Assembly (NCBI GenBank): GCA_002353815.1
Contig: DEKK01000004.1
Span: 1 to 31,179 of the forward strand
Reading direction: 5' to 3'
Origin: Bifidobacteriaceae bacterium UBA2724
GTDB lineage: Bacteria > Actinomycetota > Actinomycetes > Actinomycetales > Bifidobacteriaceae
DNA length: 31,179 nt
The notes under the pieces: model-generated
What the model saw: only the letters and a program-made list of their open reading frames with translations
Told to the model about the DNA's origin: nothing
Databases searched by the model: none
Position numbers and translations under genes: made by a program
Part shown: in pieces, positions 18,173 through 25,963 of the stretch
Layout: every line of letters begins with the position of its first letter
Numbering within the stretch: the stretch's first letter is position 1

Positions 18173-18202
18173 GCGGTCGCCGGTCCGAAGACTGGCGACC
18201 GC
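18173..18202 (-). terminator. Terminator hairpin downstream of pepN
   Basis: A 12-bp stem (18173-18184 with 18191-18202, one G-T pair) is followed on the minus strand by TATATTTATT. It fits termination of pepN before glmM, although the T-tract is imperfect. Confidence 0.6.
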
Positions 18203-18257
18203 AGGAAAACCAACACAGACGCGCCTCAATTGCGACACGCGCGGTGCACGGCGTGCG

Positions 18258-20897
18258 TCACGCCAACGACGCGTTGAACTCCTGGACGCGCTGGGTGCGG
18301 CGCGAGCCATCGACGTTCTCGATGACCATGCGGCGCAGGGCGCGGTCGGCGTCCTCATGCGACGACAGCCATGCGTCGCCCGCCGTGACGAGCTCGGCGG
18401 GATCGGCGTAGCTCGGATACAGGCCGGAGCCGCGCGACGTGCCCTGCAGCAGCGCCTCGCACATGTGGAACGTGCGGTGCTTCCACACCCAGTCCACGGC
18501 CTCGAAGTACTTCGCGACGTACGGGGCCTGCAGCTCGCGGCTCGGGGTGAGCGAGAAGCCACCGGCGAGATCCTCGATCTGCGAATTCGTCAGGGTCTCG
18601 TCATGGAGCGCGGTCTGCCACGCCCAGGCCTTCGCCTCGGGGGTCGGGATGGCGCCCTTCGCCATGTAGGCGAACTGGCGGTTCTCGGTGGTCTCGTTCT
18701 TGGCGAGCTCGGCGTCGATCTGCTCGGCGGTTTCGAAGCCGGCGGATGCGAGCGCCACGATGATGCCCCAGCGCATATTGTTGTCGATTTCGAGGCCGGC
18801 GAGCGTCACGGTGCCGTCGAGCAGGCCGCGCGCGTTCTTCTCGAAATCGGAGCCATGGCCGTACGACAGCCACGAGTTGACCAGCTGGAACTGCTCGTCG
18901 GATCCGGGGGCGGCGGCATTGGCGAGGCGCCACAGCTCGTCGCTGACGTGTGCGAGCACGCCGGCGCGGCGCGACGGCGCCACATAGTGGAACGCGGACG
19001 TGGACACTTGGCCCAGCGCGTAGCGGAACGTGGTGGATTCATGCTCGGTGGCGAGCGCGGCGAGCGACGTGTCGATGAAGCTTTCGGCCGGCAGCTCGGC
19101 ATCGCGCGTCATGTCCCACAGAGCGAGCCAGACGATGGAGCGGGCCAGCGCGTCGTCGAAGCGGTACAGGTTCTGCAGCGCGAAGTCGAGCGACACCTTG
19201 TCGAAGCGCAGCTTGGCGTAGGTCAGGTCGTCGTCGTTGATGAGGATGAACGCGGGGCGCTTGCGGCCGATGGCCTCGGTGACCTGCGTGGCGGCGCCGT
19301 CGACATCGAGTTCGAAGCGGGCGGTGCGCACGATGCGGCCGGCGGCGGGGTCATCGCCGTCCGCCACGTCGTAGAAGCCCACGGCGAGGCGATGCGGGCG
19401 CAGCACGGGGTGCTCGGCGGTCGCGGTCTGCTCGATGGTGAATTCGGTGATGGTGCCGTCGGCGGCGGTGTCCACCTTGGCACTCAGCGTGGTGATGCCG
19501 GATTCCTCGAGCCACGCGGCGCTCCAGCCCTTGAGGTCGCGTCCGGAGGACTTCTCGAGTTCTGCGAGCAGGTCGGCCAGCGTCGCGTTGGAGTACTTGT
19601 GCTTGGTCAGGTAGTTGTGGATGCCGGCGAAGAACTCCTCACGACCGACGTAGGCGACGAGCTGGCGCAGCACCGAGGCGCCCTTGGCGTAGGTGATGCC
19701 GTCGAAGTTCACATACGTGTCGTTGAGGTCGTGGATCGGCGCGACGATCGGGTGAGTCGTCGGGCGCTGGTCCTGCGCCTCGCCCCAGCTTTTCTCTCCG
19801 GAGCTGAACGTCGCCCAGGCGTCCTTCCAGTCGGTGGCCTCGGCCGTGCACAGCGTCGACATGAATTCGGCGAAGGACTCGTTGAGCCACAGGTCGTTCC
19901 ACCACTTCATGGTCACGAGGTCGCCGAACCACATGTGCGCGAGCTCGTGGAGCACCGTGATGACGCGGCGTTCGGCCATGGCGTCCGTGGTCTTGGATTC
20001 GAACACATACGAATCGCGGATGGTGACGGTGCCGATGTTCTCCATCGCGCCGGCGTTGTATTCGGGCACGAACAGCTGGTCGTACTTGGCGTAGGGATAC
20101 GGCACGCCCCACTGCTCGTTGTAGAACGAGAAGCCTTTCTTTGTGATGTCGAAGAGGTAGTCGACGTCCTTGGCCATGGCGTCCTTGAGCGCCTGGCGGC
20201 AATAGATGCCCATGGGCACGATGCGGCCGTCCTCGTTGGCGTATTCGGTGTGCCAGCTGGCGTACGGGCCGGCGCAGAACGCGGTGAGGTAGCTGCTCAT
20301 GACCGGCGTGGGTTCGAAGACCCACGTCTTCGTGGCGGCGTCGGCATCGGCGCCGGCCTCGGTGAGGTTGACCGTGGCGGCGGGCATGTTGGTCACGACG
20401 GTCCACGATGTTGGGGCCGTGACCGTGAACGTGAACACCGACTTGATGTCGGGCTGGTCGAAGACGGCGTAGACGCGGCGGGCGTCCGGCACCTCGAACT
20501 GGGAGTAGAGGTACACGTTGCCGTCGGACGGGTCGACGCTGCGATGCAGGCCCTCGCCGGTGCGCGAGTACTGGCAGACGGCACGCACGGTGACGGTGTT
20601 GTGCGCGGCGAGGCCCGCGAGTTCGATGCGCGAGTCCTTGTAGACTGCGTCCGGGTCGAGAGGCGTGCCGTTGAGTTCCACGTATTCCACGTCGTTGGCG
20701 ATGAGGTCGAGGAACGTCGTCGCACCCGGCTCGGCGTCGAAGATGACTGTGGTGACGGAGCCGAAGTTCTCGGTCTGTTCCGATCCGTCGGATTTGTCGC
20801 CGCCCGTCAGGTCGAGCGCGACGGCGTACTGGGGGACGCCGCGGACGACTCCGCGGCGTTCGATGGCTTCCTTCTGTGTGAGATTCGCTCCTGGCAT
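18258..20897 (-). CDS. pepN: Aminopeptidase N (M1 family zinc peptidase)
   Basis: An 879-residue cytoplasmic aminopeptidase that releases N-terminal residues from peptides, complementing PepC. The N-terminal beta domain (to about residue 220) is followed by the thermolysin-like domain with the substrate-anchoring GAMEN (283-287). The zinc site is HELAH (His317, Glu318, His321) with Glu340 in NESFAEF, exactly 18 residues on. The large C-terminal helical ERAP1_C-like domain fills the rest. This is the long actinobacterial/lysyl-type form. AGGAG lies a few bases before the ATG at 20897; the frame stays open 14 codons upstream without a better site. It ends at a hairpin ahead of glmM. Confidence 0.95.
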   Translation of the reverse strand: MPGANLTQKEAIERRGVVRGVPQYAVALDLTGGDKSDGSEQTENFGSVTTVIFDAEPGATTFLDLIANDVEYVELNGTPLDPDAVYKDSRIELAGLAAHNTVTVRAVCQYSRTGEGLHRSVDPSDGNVYLYSQFEVPDARRVYAVFDQPDIKSVFTFTVTAPTSWTVVTNMPAATVNLTEAGADADAATKTWVFEPTPVMSSYLTAFCAGPYASWHTEYANEDGRIVPMGIYCRQALKDAMAKDVDYLFDITKKGFSFYNEQWGVPYPYAKYDQLFVPEYNAGAMENIGTVTIRDSYVFESKTTDAMAERRVITVLHELAHMWFGDLVTMKWWNDLWLNESFAEFMSTLCTAEATDWKDAWATFSSGEKSWGEAQDQRPTTHPIVAPIHDLNDTYVNFDGITYAKGASVLRQLVAYVGREEFFAGIHNYLTKHKYSNATLADLLAELEKSSGRDLKGWSAAWLEESGITTLSAKVDTAADGTITEFTIEQTATAEHPVLRPHRLAVGFYDVADGDDPAAGRIVRTARFELDVDGAATQVTEAIGRKRPAFILINDDDLTYAKLRFDKVSLDFALQNLYRFDDALARSIVWLALWDMTRDAELPAESFIDTSLAALATEHESTTFRYALGQVSTSAFHYVAPSRRAGVLAHVSDELWRLANAAAPGSDEQFQLVNSWLSYGHGSDFEKNARGLLDGTVTLAGLEIDNNMRWGIIVALASAGFETAEQIDAELAKNETTENRQFAYMAKGAIPTPEAKAWAWQTALHDETLTNSQIEDLAGGFSLTPSRELQAPYVAKYFEAVDWVWKHRTFHMCEALLQGTSRGSGLYPSYADPAELVTAGDAWLSSHEDADRALRRMVIENVDGSRRTQRVQEFNASLA

Positions 20898-21217
20898 AGT
20901 GCTCCTGTAGGTATTGTCACTTGTTGCTCGGCGCGGCATTCGGTACCGTGTCGCTTTGCGCCGCGGACTTCCCGCCCCTGCGGGTGCGCGGCTGGTTCAT
21001 TCACCTGCAACCATACCCGACCTTAGCGCCATGCGGCAGCCGGATCGGCGGAACGCAACGCCTGGTGCCTGGCCGCTCACGTGCACCGTCGCACATGCCG
21101 TCCGTTCCAACACGGTGCCCCAACTGCCATCGCCACAGACCAGGCCGATTCCTTTCTTGTGCCTTGTCTGGGTTTGCGGATGTCTTGGTGCTTCTCGCAC
21201 CTTGCATCCATGAGGAT
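20898..21217. other. 320-bp intergenic region
   Basis: The region between pepN and the small acidic-protein gene, both on the minus strand. I see no additional gene. It should hold the pepN promoter, but I cannot place hexamers convincingly; TATGGT on the minus strand near 21011 lacks a good -35. Confidence 0.5.
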
Positions 21218-21496
21218 TTAGATGAAATCGTTTTCATAGAGGATCTCAACATCATCCAAGCTGTAACAATCAAGGAAATCACGCTTCTGCTGCTCGGTCA
21301 TCGTCGCGGCGCTGCCAAAGCCATTCATGCAATTGATGAAACTGTCAACCAGCCCCATGTTGAACTTCAACATGTCATACAGATGAAGTTCCTTCTCAAC
21401 CTCTTCGGTGTTGTCTCCCTTCTTGTCCCCTTTCGCGTCGTTTGTCTTCTTATTTTCTTTTTCTTCCATGTCGTCTCCCTTCTTGTCGTCTTCCAT
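21218..21496 (-). CDS. Small charged protein of unknown function
   Basis: A 92-residue protein, unrecognised. Residues 1-37 are almost entirely Asp, Glu and Lys with two in-frame 9-residue repeats 20 residues apart (DKKGDDMEE at 4-12, DKKGDNTEE at 24-32). At DNA level this is an identical 15-mer at 21413 and 21473. Residues 38-92 look like an ordered helical domain (LYDMLKFNMGLVDSFINCMN, then TEQQKRDFLDCYSLDDVEIL) with Cys56 and Cys77. There is no signal peptide or membrane segment. GGGAGGGGA precedes the ATG at 21496, which supports translation. It is richer in A/T than its neighbours, so it may be a recent acquisition. A disordered-tail regulator or anti-restriction-like mimic is possible, but nothing proves it. 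Confidence 0.65.
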   Translation of the reverse strand: MEDDKKGDDMEEKENKKTNDAKGDKKGDNTEEVEKELHLYDMLKFNMGLVDSFINCMNGFGSAATMTEQQKRDFLDCYSLDDVEILYENDFI

Positions 21497-21604
21497 GATT
21501 CCCCTCCCTTCGTTTAGCTGTGTGCGGATACAGATTGGAACCCTTCATGAAGCCCTGCACCGCCGTCTTCGGCGATCTCAAAACTCCATCTACAAATGCT
21601 AAAT

Positions 21605-21690
21605 CCGCGACACGCCGTCTCAGAGAATTTCATCCTTCCACAGCGCCCACCCTTTCCATGGCGCAGCGGCGTCATCATGCACCCTCCAAC
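21605..21690. repeat. Left copy of the duplicated flank around the mini-array
   Basis: It begins with a 14-mer CCGCGACACGCCGT, followed by a TTCCACAGCGCCCACC block and, near 21665, a CAGCGGCGTCATCATG block. All three recur in the same order on the other side of the CRISPR-like repeats (21894 onward). Confidence 0.5.
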
Positions 21691-21699
21691 CCCGCGTCT

Positions 21700-21875
21700 C
21701 TCAATGAAGTGCCGAGCCTAACGGCCCGGCAACGTCCACGACAAGGATTTGGCTCCCGTCATAAATCACCCCTCAATGAAGTACCGAGCCTAACGGCCCG
21801 GCAACCCCGCGCCGGCCTTAGTGAGTTCTCCCCACATGCCCCTCAATGAAGTGCCGAGCCTAACGGCCCGGCAAC
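21700..21875. CRISPR. CRISPR-like mini-array: three repeats, two spacers, no cas genes in window
   Basis: Three 34-base repeats lie at 21700-21733, 21772-21805 and 21842-21875, starting CTCAATGAAGTGCCGAGCC and ending GGCCCGGCAAC. Repeats 1 and 3 are identical and repeat 2 has one G-to-A change. The second and third share CCC just upstream (the first has TCT), so the true unit is 36-37 bases. Spacing is 72 and 70 bases, leaving two unlike spacers of about 33-36. Each repeat holds a GC hairpin (GCCGAGCC/GGCCCGGC around TAAC, one mismatch). These are the hallmarks of a CRISPR array of class 1 dimensions. I cannot assign the type, and orientation is unknown. A non-CRISPR intergenic repeat family is the alternative. 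Confidence 0.6.
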
Positions 21876-21893
21876 CTAATAAAAGACTACACC

Positions 21894-22008
21894 CCGCGAC
21901 ACGCCGTACTAAAGAACTTCGTTTCCACGGCGCGCACCATCCTGCGACACCACGGCACGACGGCTCAACAACACAGCGGCGCCATCGTGTATCTTCCTCC
22001 CACCGCCC
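21894..22008. repeat. Right copy of the duplicated flank around the mini-array
   Basis: It shares CCGCGACACGCCGT exactly with 21605-21618, then TTCCACGGCGCGCACC and ACAGCGGCGCCATCG in the same order. It is diverged from the left copy, with roughly 28 extra bases before the last block. Confidence 0.5.
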
Positions 22009-22044
22009 GCCGCTACCATGGCAGTGACGGAAGGAGCGCGGAGC

Positions 22045-22524
22045 ATGAACATCGACATCATCGCCCCCGGACGCATCAAGGAGCGCTACCTGCGCGACGC
22101 GATCGACGAGTATTCGAAGCGGCTGCAGCGTTTTTGCAAGCTGAGCATCTACGAGGTGGCCGACGAGAAAACGCCCGAGCACGCGACGCCCGGAACCGAC
22201 GAGCTCATCAAGCGCAAGGAGGGCGAGCGCATCGCGAAGCATATCAAGGACGGCGCGTATGTGATCGCTCTCGCCATCGACGGGCAGATGCTCGGCTCGG
22301 AGCGGTTCGCGGCGAAGCTCGACGATCTGGCGCTGCACGGCGCCAGCCACATCCAGTTCATCATCGGCGGCTCGCTCGGGCTGGCACCCGAGATCCTGGC
22401 GCGCGCCGATTGGAAGCTGAGCTTCTCCCCCATGACTTTCCCGCACCAGCTCATGCGCGTGATCCTGCTTGAGCAGGTCTACCGCGCATTCAAGATCAAT
22501 GCGAACGAGCCGTACCATAAGTAG
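22045..22524 (+). CDS. rlmH: 23S rRNA (pseudouridine1915-N3)-methyltransferase
   Basis: A 159-residue SPOUT methyltransferase that methylates pseudouridine 1915 in helix 69 of 23S rRNA, using S-adenosylmethionine, on the assembled ribosome. The protein has the exact family length. FIIGGSLGL (105-113) is the SAM-binding trefoil-knot glycine loop, LSFSPMTFPHQLMRVILLEQ is the second conserved block, and it ends in the usual YHK. I chose the ATG at 22045 rather than 22018 because AAGGAG (22031-22036) lies eight bases before it and the protein then begins MNIDIIAPG as expected. It stands just right of the CRISPR-like region, with a VOC gene 70 bp downstream on the same strand. Confidence 0.95.
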   Translation: MNIDIIAPGRIKERYLRDAIDEYSKRLQRFCKLSIYEVADEKTPEHATPGTDELIKRKEGERIAKHIKDGAYVIALAIDGQMLGSERFAAKLDDLALHGASHIQFIIGGSLGLAPEILARADWKLSFSPMTFPHQLMRVILLEQVYRAFKINANEPYHK

Positions 22525-22594
22525 AACGGCCGATTGAGAAGGCCGGAAGAGAACGCGGCGACGCGAATAACGAATAAGAGGAGGCGCGGACGAT

Positions 22595-22999
22595 ATGAGC
22601 GCGAGCATCAATCACGTGGCGTTGTATGTGAACGACCTCGAGGCGGCGAAGGATTTCTTCGTCACCTACCTGGGCGCCGTGGCGAATGACGAGTACCATA
22701 ATCCGACCACCGACTTCCGCTCGTATTTCCTCAGCTTTGGCGAGGGCACGCACGATGGGGCCGCGCGCCTCGAGATCATGACGCGCCCCGGCATGGACGA
22801 CCCCGCCAAGCCGTTCGCGCGCACCGGCTACGCGCACGTCGCCTTCAGCCTGGGCAGCCCGCAGGCTGTGGACGCTCTCACCGCCCGCCTCAAGGCTGAC
22901 GGATACGAGGTGCTGAGCGGACCGCGCACCACAGGCGACGGCTATTACGAAAGCTGCGTCGTCGCCCTCGAGGGCAACCAGATCGAACTGACGGTGTAG
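22595..22999 (+). CDS. VOC family protein (glyoxalase/dioxygenase fold)
   Basis: A 134-residue single-chain VOC protein with two beta-alpha-beta-beta-beta modules. The four metal-ligand positions are all filled in glyoxalase-I order: His7 (NHVALYV), Glu60 (RLEIM), His81 (AHVAFS) and Glu131 (QIELTV). This supports a functional metal site; glyoxalase I, a lyase or an isomerase are all possible and sequence cannot decide. GAGGAGG lies upstream of the ATG at 22595. It follows rlmH by 70 bp and may be co-transcribed. It is convergent with the AlbA_2-type gene, with the large iteron palindrome between the two stop codons. Confidence 0.88.
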   Translation: MSASINHVALYVNDLEAAKDFFVTYLGAVANDEYHNPTTDFRSYFLSFGEGTHDGAARLEIMTRPGMDDPAKPFARTGYAHVAFSLGSPQAVDALTARLKADGYEVLSGPRTTGDGYYESCVVALEGNQIELTV

Positions 23000-23076
23000 C
23001 CCCGAACAGCCCGCGATCACCGACTGTTCCACCGAGATATGCCATGGAGATATGCCACGCGTGCAGGATCCGGGTT

Positions 23077-23134
23077 GAACTTGCCACTTACTTGCCACTT
23101 ACTTACCAGCAGGTGGCAAGTAAGTGGCAAGTTC
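23077..23134. promoter_or_regulatory. Downstream iteron palindrome (22-bp perfect arms)
   Basis: The arms 23077-23098 and 23113-23134 are perfect inverted repeats around a 14-base loop. Each arm is made of ACTTGCCAC units at an 11-base step, about one helical turn. A further GGTGGCAAGCAAGT follows at about 23135. The regular helical phasing suggests protein binding more than termination. Confidence 0.7.
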
Positions 23135-23286
23135 GGTGGCAAGCAAGTCGGGAATCATCCGTCGACGACATCAAGCAATCCATCGCCAAGGTGCTCCTTA
23201 AACGCTTTATCTGGCTTTTTCGACGAGGCGATATCTCTGTCTCGGACTATGCGGAGGCTCGGTCGGCTCAACAATCCCACGTTCGA
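23085..23286. repeat. 202-bp direct repeat, copy 1 (overlaps the gene 3' end)
   Basis: Identical, by eye over its whole length, to 24960-25161. It covers the last 80 bases of the AlbA_2-type gene plus 122 bases beyond it, including most of the iteron palindrome. Confidence 0.95.
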
Positions 23287-24703
23287 TCAGCACGCGAATA
23301 TGATTGCCAATCGCCGAACGCGACAATCCGGATGCTTCTGCCAGCTCTTTAGCTGATGCCGAATTCCGCTCCCGCAGTACCTGGCAGATAGCACCATCCA
23401 CCAATTCGCGACTCCAATTACGCTGATCTTTCTCATTCACCGACCGTCTTCTTTTATTGAAGGTAAGCGAGAAGAATGTCAGTGTGCTTAACGGACGCGG
23501 CGGATCCATCAACGCGGATTGCAGCTCCTCCTCGATGACCAAGTATCCGGTTCCACGATTCTCCACAACGTATCCGCCACCAGGATATGGCGTTGTCTCA
23601 AGGATGTTAGAGAGGAACTGATTACGAGACGAAGATATACCCACCGTGCCAAGCGTATCGATGGTTACATTGCCATACAGCCCTCCGGGATTCAGAACCT
23701 CCAGCCGATCGGCATACATGTTCACCTGTACTTGGCTCCCACGTGCCTCATAGGAATAGTCACGATGCATGAGGGCGTTGGACAACGCCTCTCTCACCGC
23801 TTTGCGCGGATAATCAGGAACATCCTTACGAAAAGCACCATCGATTATCGCGCCAATCCGCATATTCCTCGTGACTGCCGCAAGTGCATCCTCGACCATG
23901 GAGGGAATTGGGCCAACAATAGTCTGGGCGTCGAGGAACCGTCGGCCGTCTTCACCGACATCGCCTTTCCCGACACCGGGAAAGGCCGTGAACGTGACGT
24001 TCAGACGTGGGAAAAACTGCTGGGGGAACGTGCCCAGAGCCATCAATCCGCCGAGTGTTGGGTGCAGATTCGCGTCTTCACCATCACCATGCTTGATCAC
24101 GTGCATGCCCAGGAGAATCTCCTCATCACTGCGCTCGCCGAACACACGTGGATGCAGTTCACGCTGCCGCGAAATGAATGCAGATACCAGAGACGTATCC
24201 AAATCCTGAAGCGTGGCTTGCTTTACCACTTCATCATCAAAAGTCGGCTGCGCTTGGTTCTCGATCATTCGATCTATTTCATATTGCGTCAACCGTCGAT
24301 CCCCATCACCGCTTCTGATATAGGAGCCTTGGTATCTGCCACGTGAGGTGACATAGCATGGTCGATCTCTTGGCGCTGTCGGCGGGATTTGTGCAACAAG
24401 CACGTTCTCGCCTTCAAATGGAAGTATCTCAATCACCGGACGCACACGAGGGGTCAGCTTCTCGCATTCCGCATTGAACGCTTCTTGCATCGCCCGAGCG
24501 TTGAAACCTTGGACTGCGGTGAAACCCTCACGCTCAGAAATTCCGAGAACGACTATTCCGCCATCGCCATTGGAGAATGCGGAAAGCGTCTCGACAAGGC
24601 TTGCCGGGATTTTCTTCGCCGCTTCTTTGACCTCACACTCCTGCGTATCATTGCCGATATCACGCAAGTGAGCGATCAATCGCCCGAGTTCATCTCCGTC
24701 CAT
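23207..24703 (-). CDS. AlbA_2 / GHKL-ATPase / winged-helix protein (COG2865-type putative transcriptional regulator)
   Basis: A 498-residue protein of the 'ATP-dependent DNA helicase RecG-related / putative transcriptional regulator' group. Residues ~15-130 are a Schlafen AlbA_2-type nucleic-acid-binding domain (TQECEVKEAAKKIPASLVET, SNGDGGIVVLGI). Residues ~270-400 are a GHKL-ATPase-like domain (ALMHRDYSY, VNMYADRLEVLNPGGL). The C-terminus is a winged helix (ASAKELAEASGLSRSAIGNH, then LIERGIVEP). Despite database names it has no helicase motifs. The ATG at 24703 follows a weak GGTGGGA site. The locus is striking: iteron palindromes lie upstream and downstream, and its last 80 bases belong to a 202-bp repeat duplicated upstream. 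Autoregulation through the iterons is likely but inferred. A role in defence or mobile-element control is possible. Confidence 0.88.
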   Translation of the reverse strand: MDGDELGRLIAHLRDIGNDTQECEVKEAAKKIPASLVETLSAFSNGDGGIVVLGISEREGFTAVQGFNARAMQEAFNAECEKLTPRVRPVIEILPFEGENVLVAQIPPTAPRDRPCYVTSRGRYQGSYIRSGDGDRRLTQYEIDRMIENQAQPTFDDEVVKQATLQDLDTSLVSAFISRQRELHPRVFGERSDEEILLGMHVIKHGDGEDANLHPTLGGLMALGTFPQQFFPRLNVTFTAFPGVGKGDVGEDGRRFLDAQTIVGPIPSMVEDALAAVTRNMRIGAIIDGAFRKDVPDYPRKAVREALSNALMHRDYSYEARGSQVQVNMYADRLEVLNPGGLYGNVTIDTLGTVGISSSRNQFLSNILETTPYPGGGYVVENRGTGYLVIEEELQSALMDPPRPLSTLTFFSLTFNKRRRSVNEKDQRNWSRELVDGAICQVLRERNSASAKELAEASGLSRSAIGNHIRVLIERGIVEPTEPPHSPRQRYRLVEKAR

Positions 24704-24802
24704 GCCATCCCACCGACGCTTATCGTCTTGTCGTTTCCATGTCAGCTACTGTTGCACGCTACAAATAGGCCGCCATTCGAAAAGCAACCTGATTAAGCAC
24801 CT

Positions 24803-24878
24803 AACTTACCACCTTACTTACCAACTTACCATCCACTTCACACATTGTGGCAAGTAGGTGGTAAGTAGGTGGTAAGTT
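24803..24878. promoter_or_regulatory. Upstream iteron palindrome, probable operator of the AlbA_2-type gene
   Basis: An imperfect inverted repeat (24803-24838 with 24847-24878) is built from ACTTACCAC / ACTTGCCAC units at about 11-base steps on both strands. It lies 100-175 bases before the start codon at 24703. The same 9-mer family forms the downstream palindrome, so one protein probably recognises both. Confidence 0.65.
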
Positions 24879-24959
24879 CAGCAATACGCAAGCCGGAAAC
24901 AAGCAATCCAAGGCAACATGCCTCGTCTGGCATACGGCCCGACCTTGTCGCCGCATCCG

Positions 24960-25161
24960 CACTTACTTGCCACTTACTTACCAGCAGGTGGCAAGTAAGT
25001 GGCAAGTTCGGTGGCAAGCAAGTCGGGAATCATCCGTCGACGACATCAAGCAATCCATCGCCAAGGTGCTCCTTAAACGCTTTATCTGGCTTTTTCGACG
25101 AGGCGATATCTCTGTCTCGGACTATGCGGAGGCTCGGTCGGCTCAACAATCCCACGTTCGA
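24960..25161. repeat. 202-bp direct repeat, copy 2 with gene-end remnant
   Basis: An identical copy of 23085-23286. On the minus strand 25161-25082 encodes the same C-terminal residues as the intact gene (GIVEPTEPPHSPRQRYRLVE and stop) without any upstream coding part. The palindrome is cut to 14-bp arms here because the left 8 bases of the full palindrome are absent. It looks like what is left of a second, deleted gene copy. Confidence 0.95.
25082..25161 (-). pseudogene. 3'-end remnant of an AlbA_2-type gene
   Basis: Eighty bases coding the last ~26 residues of the neighbouring AlbA_2-type protein plus its stop. The junction at 25161/25162 is abrupt and the DNA beyond it is unrelated to the gene. 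No start codon or ribosome binding site belongs to it. Confidence 0.85.
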
Positions 25162-25229
25162 ATGTACCCGCAATCCGCGGGATCGCTTCATCGATAGGAT
25201 GACAAGGCCGGCAGAGGAATCAGAAGGAA

Positions 25230-25928
25230 TCAGATGTCTTCCAGACGGTCGGGGTCGCGGATGAGGATGTCGCGGCGGCGACGGGCGATGTAGCCTTCCT
25301 CTTCCAAGAGGCGGAGCTTGCGCGAGAGGGTTTCGGGCGTGGTGCCCAGATACGATGCCAGCTCGCGCATGGTCATCGGGATGCGGATGCGCGGCGACCC
25401 ACCCGCGCCTTTCGACAGGTCGAGCAGATACATCGCGAGGCGCTCCTCCACTCGGCCCATCGTCAGGAACTGCGCCTGCTCCTCGGCGCGCGCCATCTTG
25501 CCGGCGACCGCCGATAGCAGGCGCAGGCTCAGCTGCGGATGCGTGCTCAGCAGCTCCATGAAGTCGCTGCGCCGCAGGATGCACACTGTGGTGTCGCCCA
25601 GCGCCTCGCCGTAGAGATTATGCACCGGCGCGGCGTTCGCTGCCGTGCCTGCCGCAGCGGCGCCATCGTTGTCGAAAAGCCGCGCCTCGCCCTCGTACCC
25701 GCCGGGCTCGACCACGCGCAGCAGCTGCTCGCGCCCGTTGGGCGAGAGGCGGTACACCTTCATGCTGCCGCGCGCCACGATGGTCAGCTGCGGTTCGGAT
25801 GCCGGGGAAAAGACGATGTCGCCTTTGCCAAACGTGCGGAAGCGCGTCTTGCGCTGGATCTCCATCTGGTCGTCGAGGGCCAGGCCGTCGAACAGCGGCA
25901 CCAGCTGCACGCACAAATCATGCGGCAT
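25230..25928 (-). CDS. Crp/Fnr family regulator, FLP-like
   Basis: A 232-residue regulator with an N-terminal cyclic-nucleotide-type beta-roll (about 10-125), a long dimer helix (about 130-160) and a C-terminal winged helix. The recognition helix reads TTPETLSRKLRLL: Glu199, Ser202 and Arg203 match the FNR ExxSR contacts that read TTGA half-sites. The N-terminal FNR cysteine cluster is missing; there are only Cys6 and Cys116. This resembles Lactobacillus casei FLP, where two cysteines at about these positions form a disulfide switch. An Ala-rich insert lies at about 88-104. AAGGAG precedes the ATG at 25928. It is the last gene of the metal-ATPase operon, 35 bp after its neighbour, and probably controls the TTGAC-N4-GTCAA site at the operon start. 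Confidence 0.87.
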   Translation of the reverse strand: MPHDLCVQLVPLFDGLALDDQMEIQRKTRFRTFGKGDIVFSPASEPQLTIVARGSMKVYRLSPNGREQLLRVVEPGGYEGEARLFDNDGAAAAGTAANAAPVHNLYGEALGDTTVCILRRSDFMELLSTHPQLSLRLLSAVAGKMARAEEQAQFLTMGRVEERLAMYLLDLSKGAGGSPRIRIPMTMRELASYLGTTPETLSRKLRLLEEEGYIARRRRDILIRDPDRLEDI

Positions 25929-25963
25929 ATCGTCTCCTTCCCCTGTCCGACGCATGGGATTCC

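Noticed and set aside
18357..21026. An 889-codon frame opposite pepN
   Set aside because: It mirrors pepN codon bias, has no ribosome site or recognisable domain, and pepN has every family motif.
21336..21351. TTGATGAAACTGTCAA resembling an FNR box
   Set aside because: The spacer is six bases instead of four and it lies within the coding sequence of the small charged protein.
23207..24703. Calling the AlbA_2-type gene a RecG helicase
   Set aside because: There are no Walker A/B or helicase motifs; the domains are AlbA_2, a GHKL-like ATPase fold and a winged helix.
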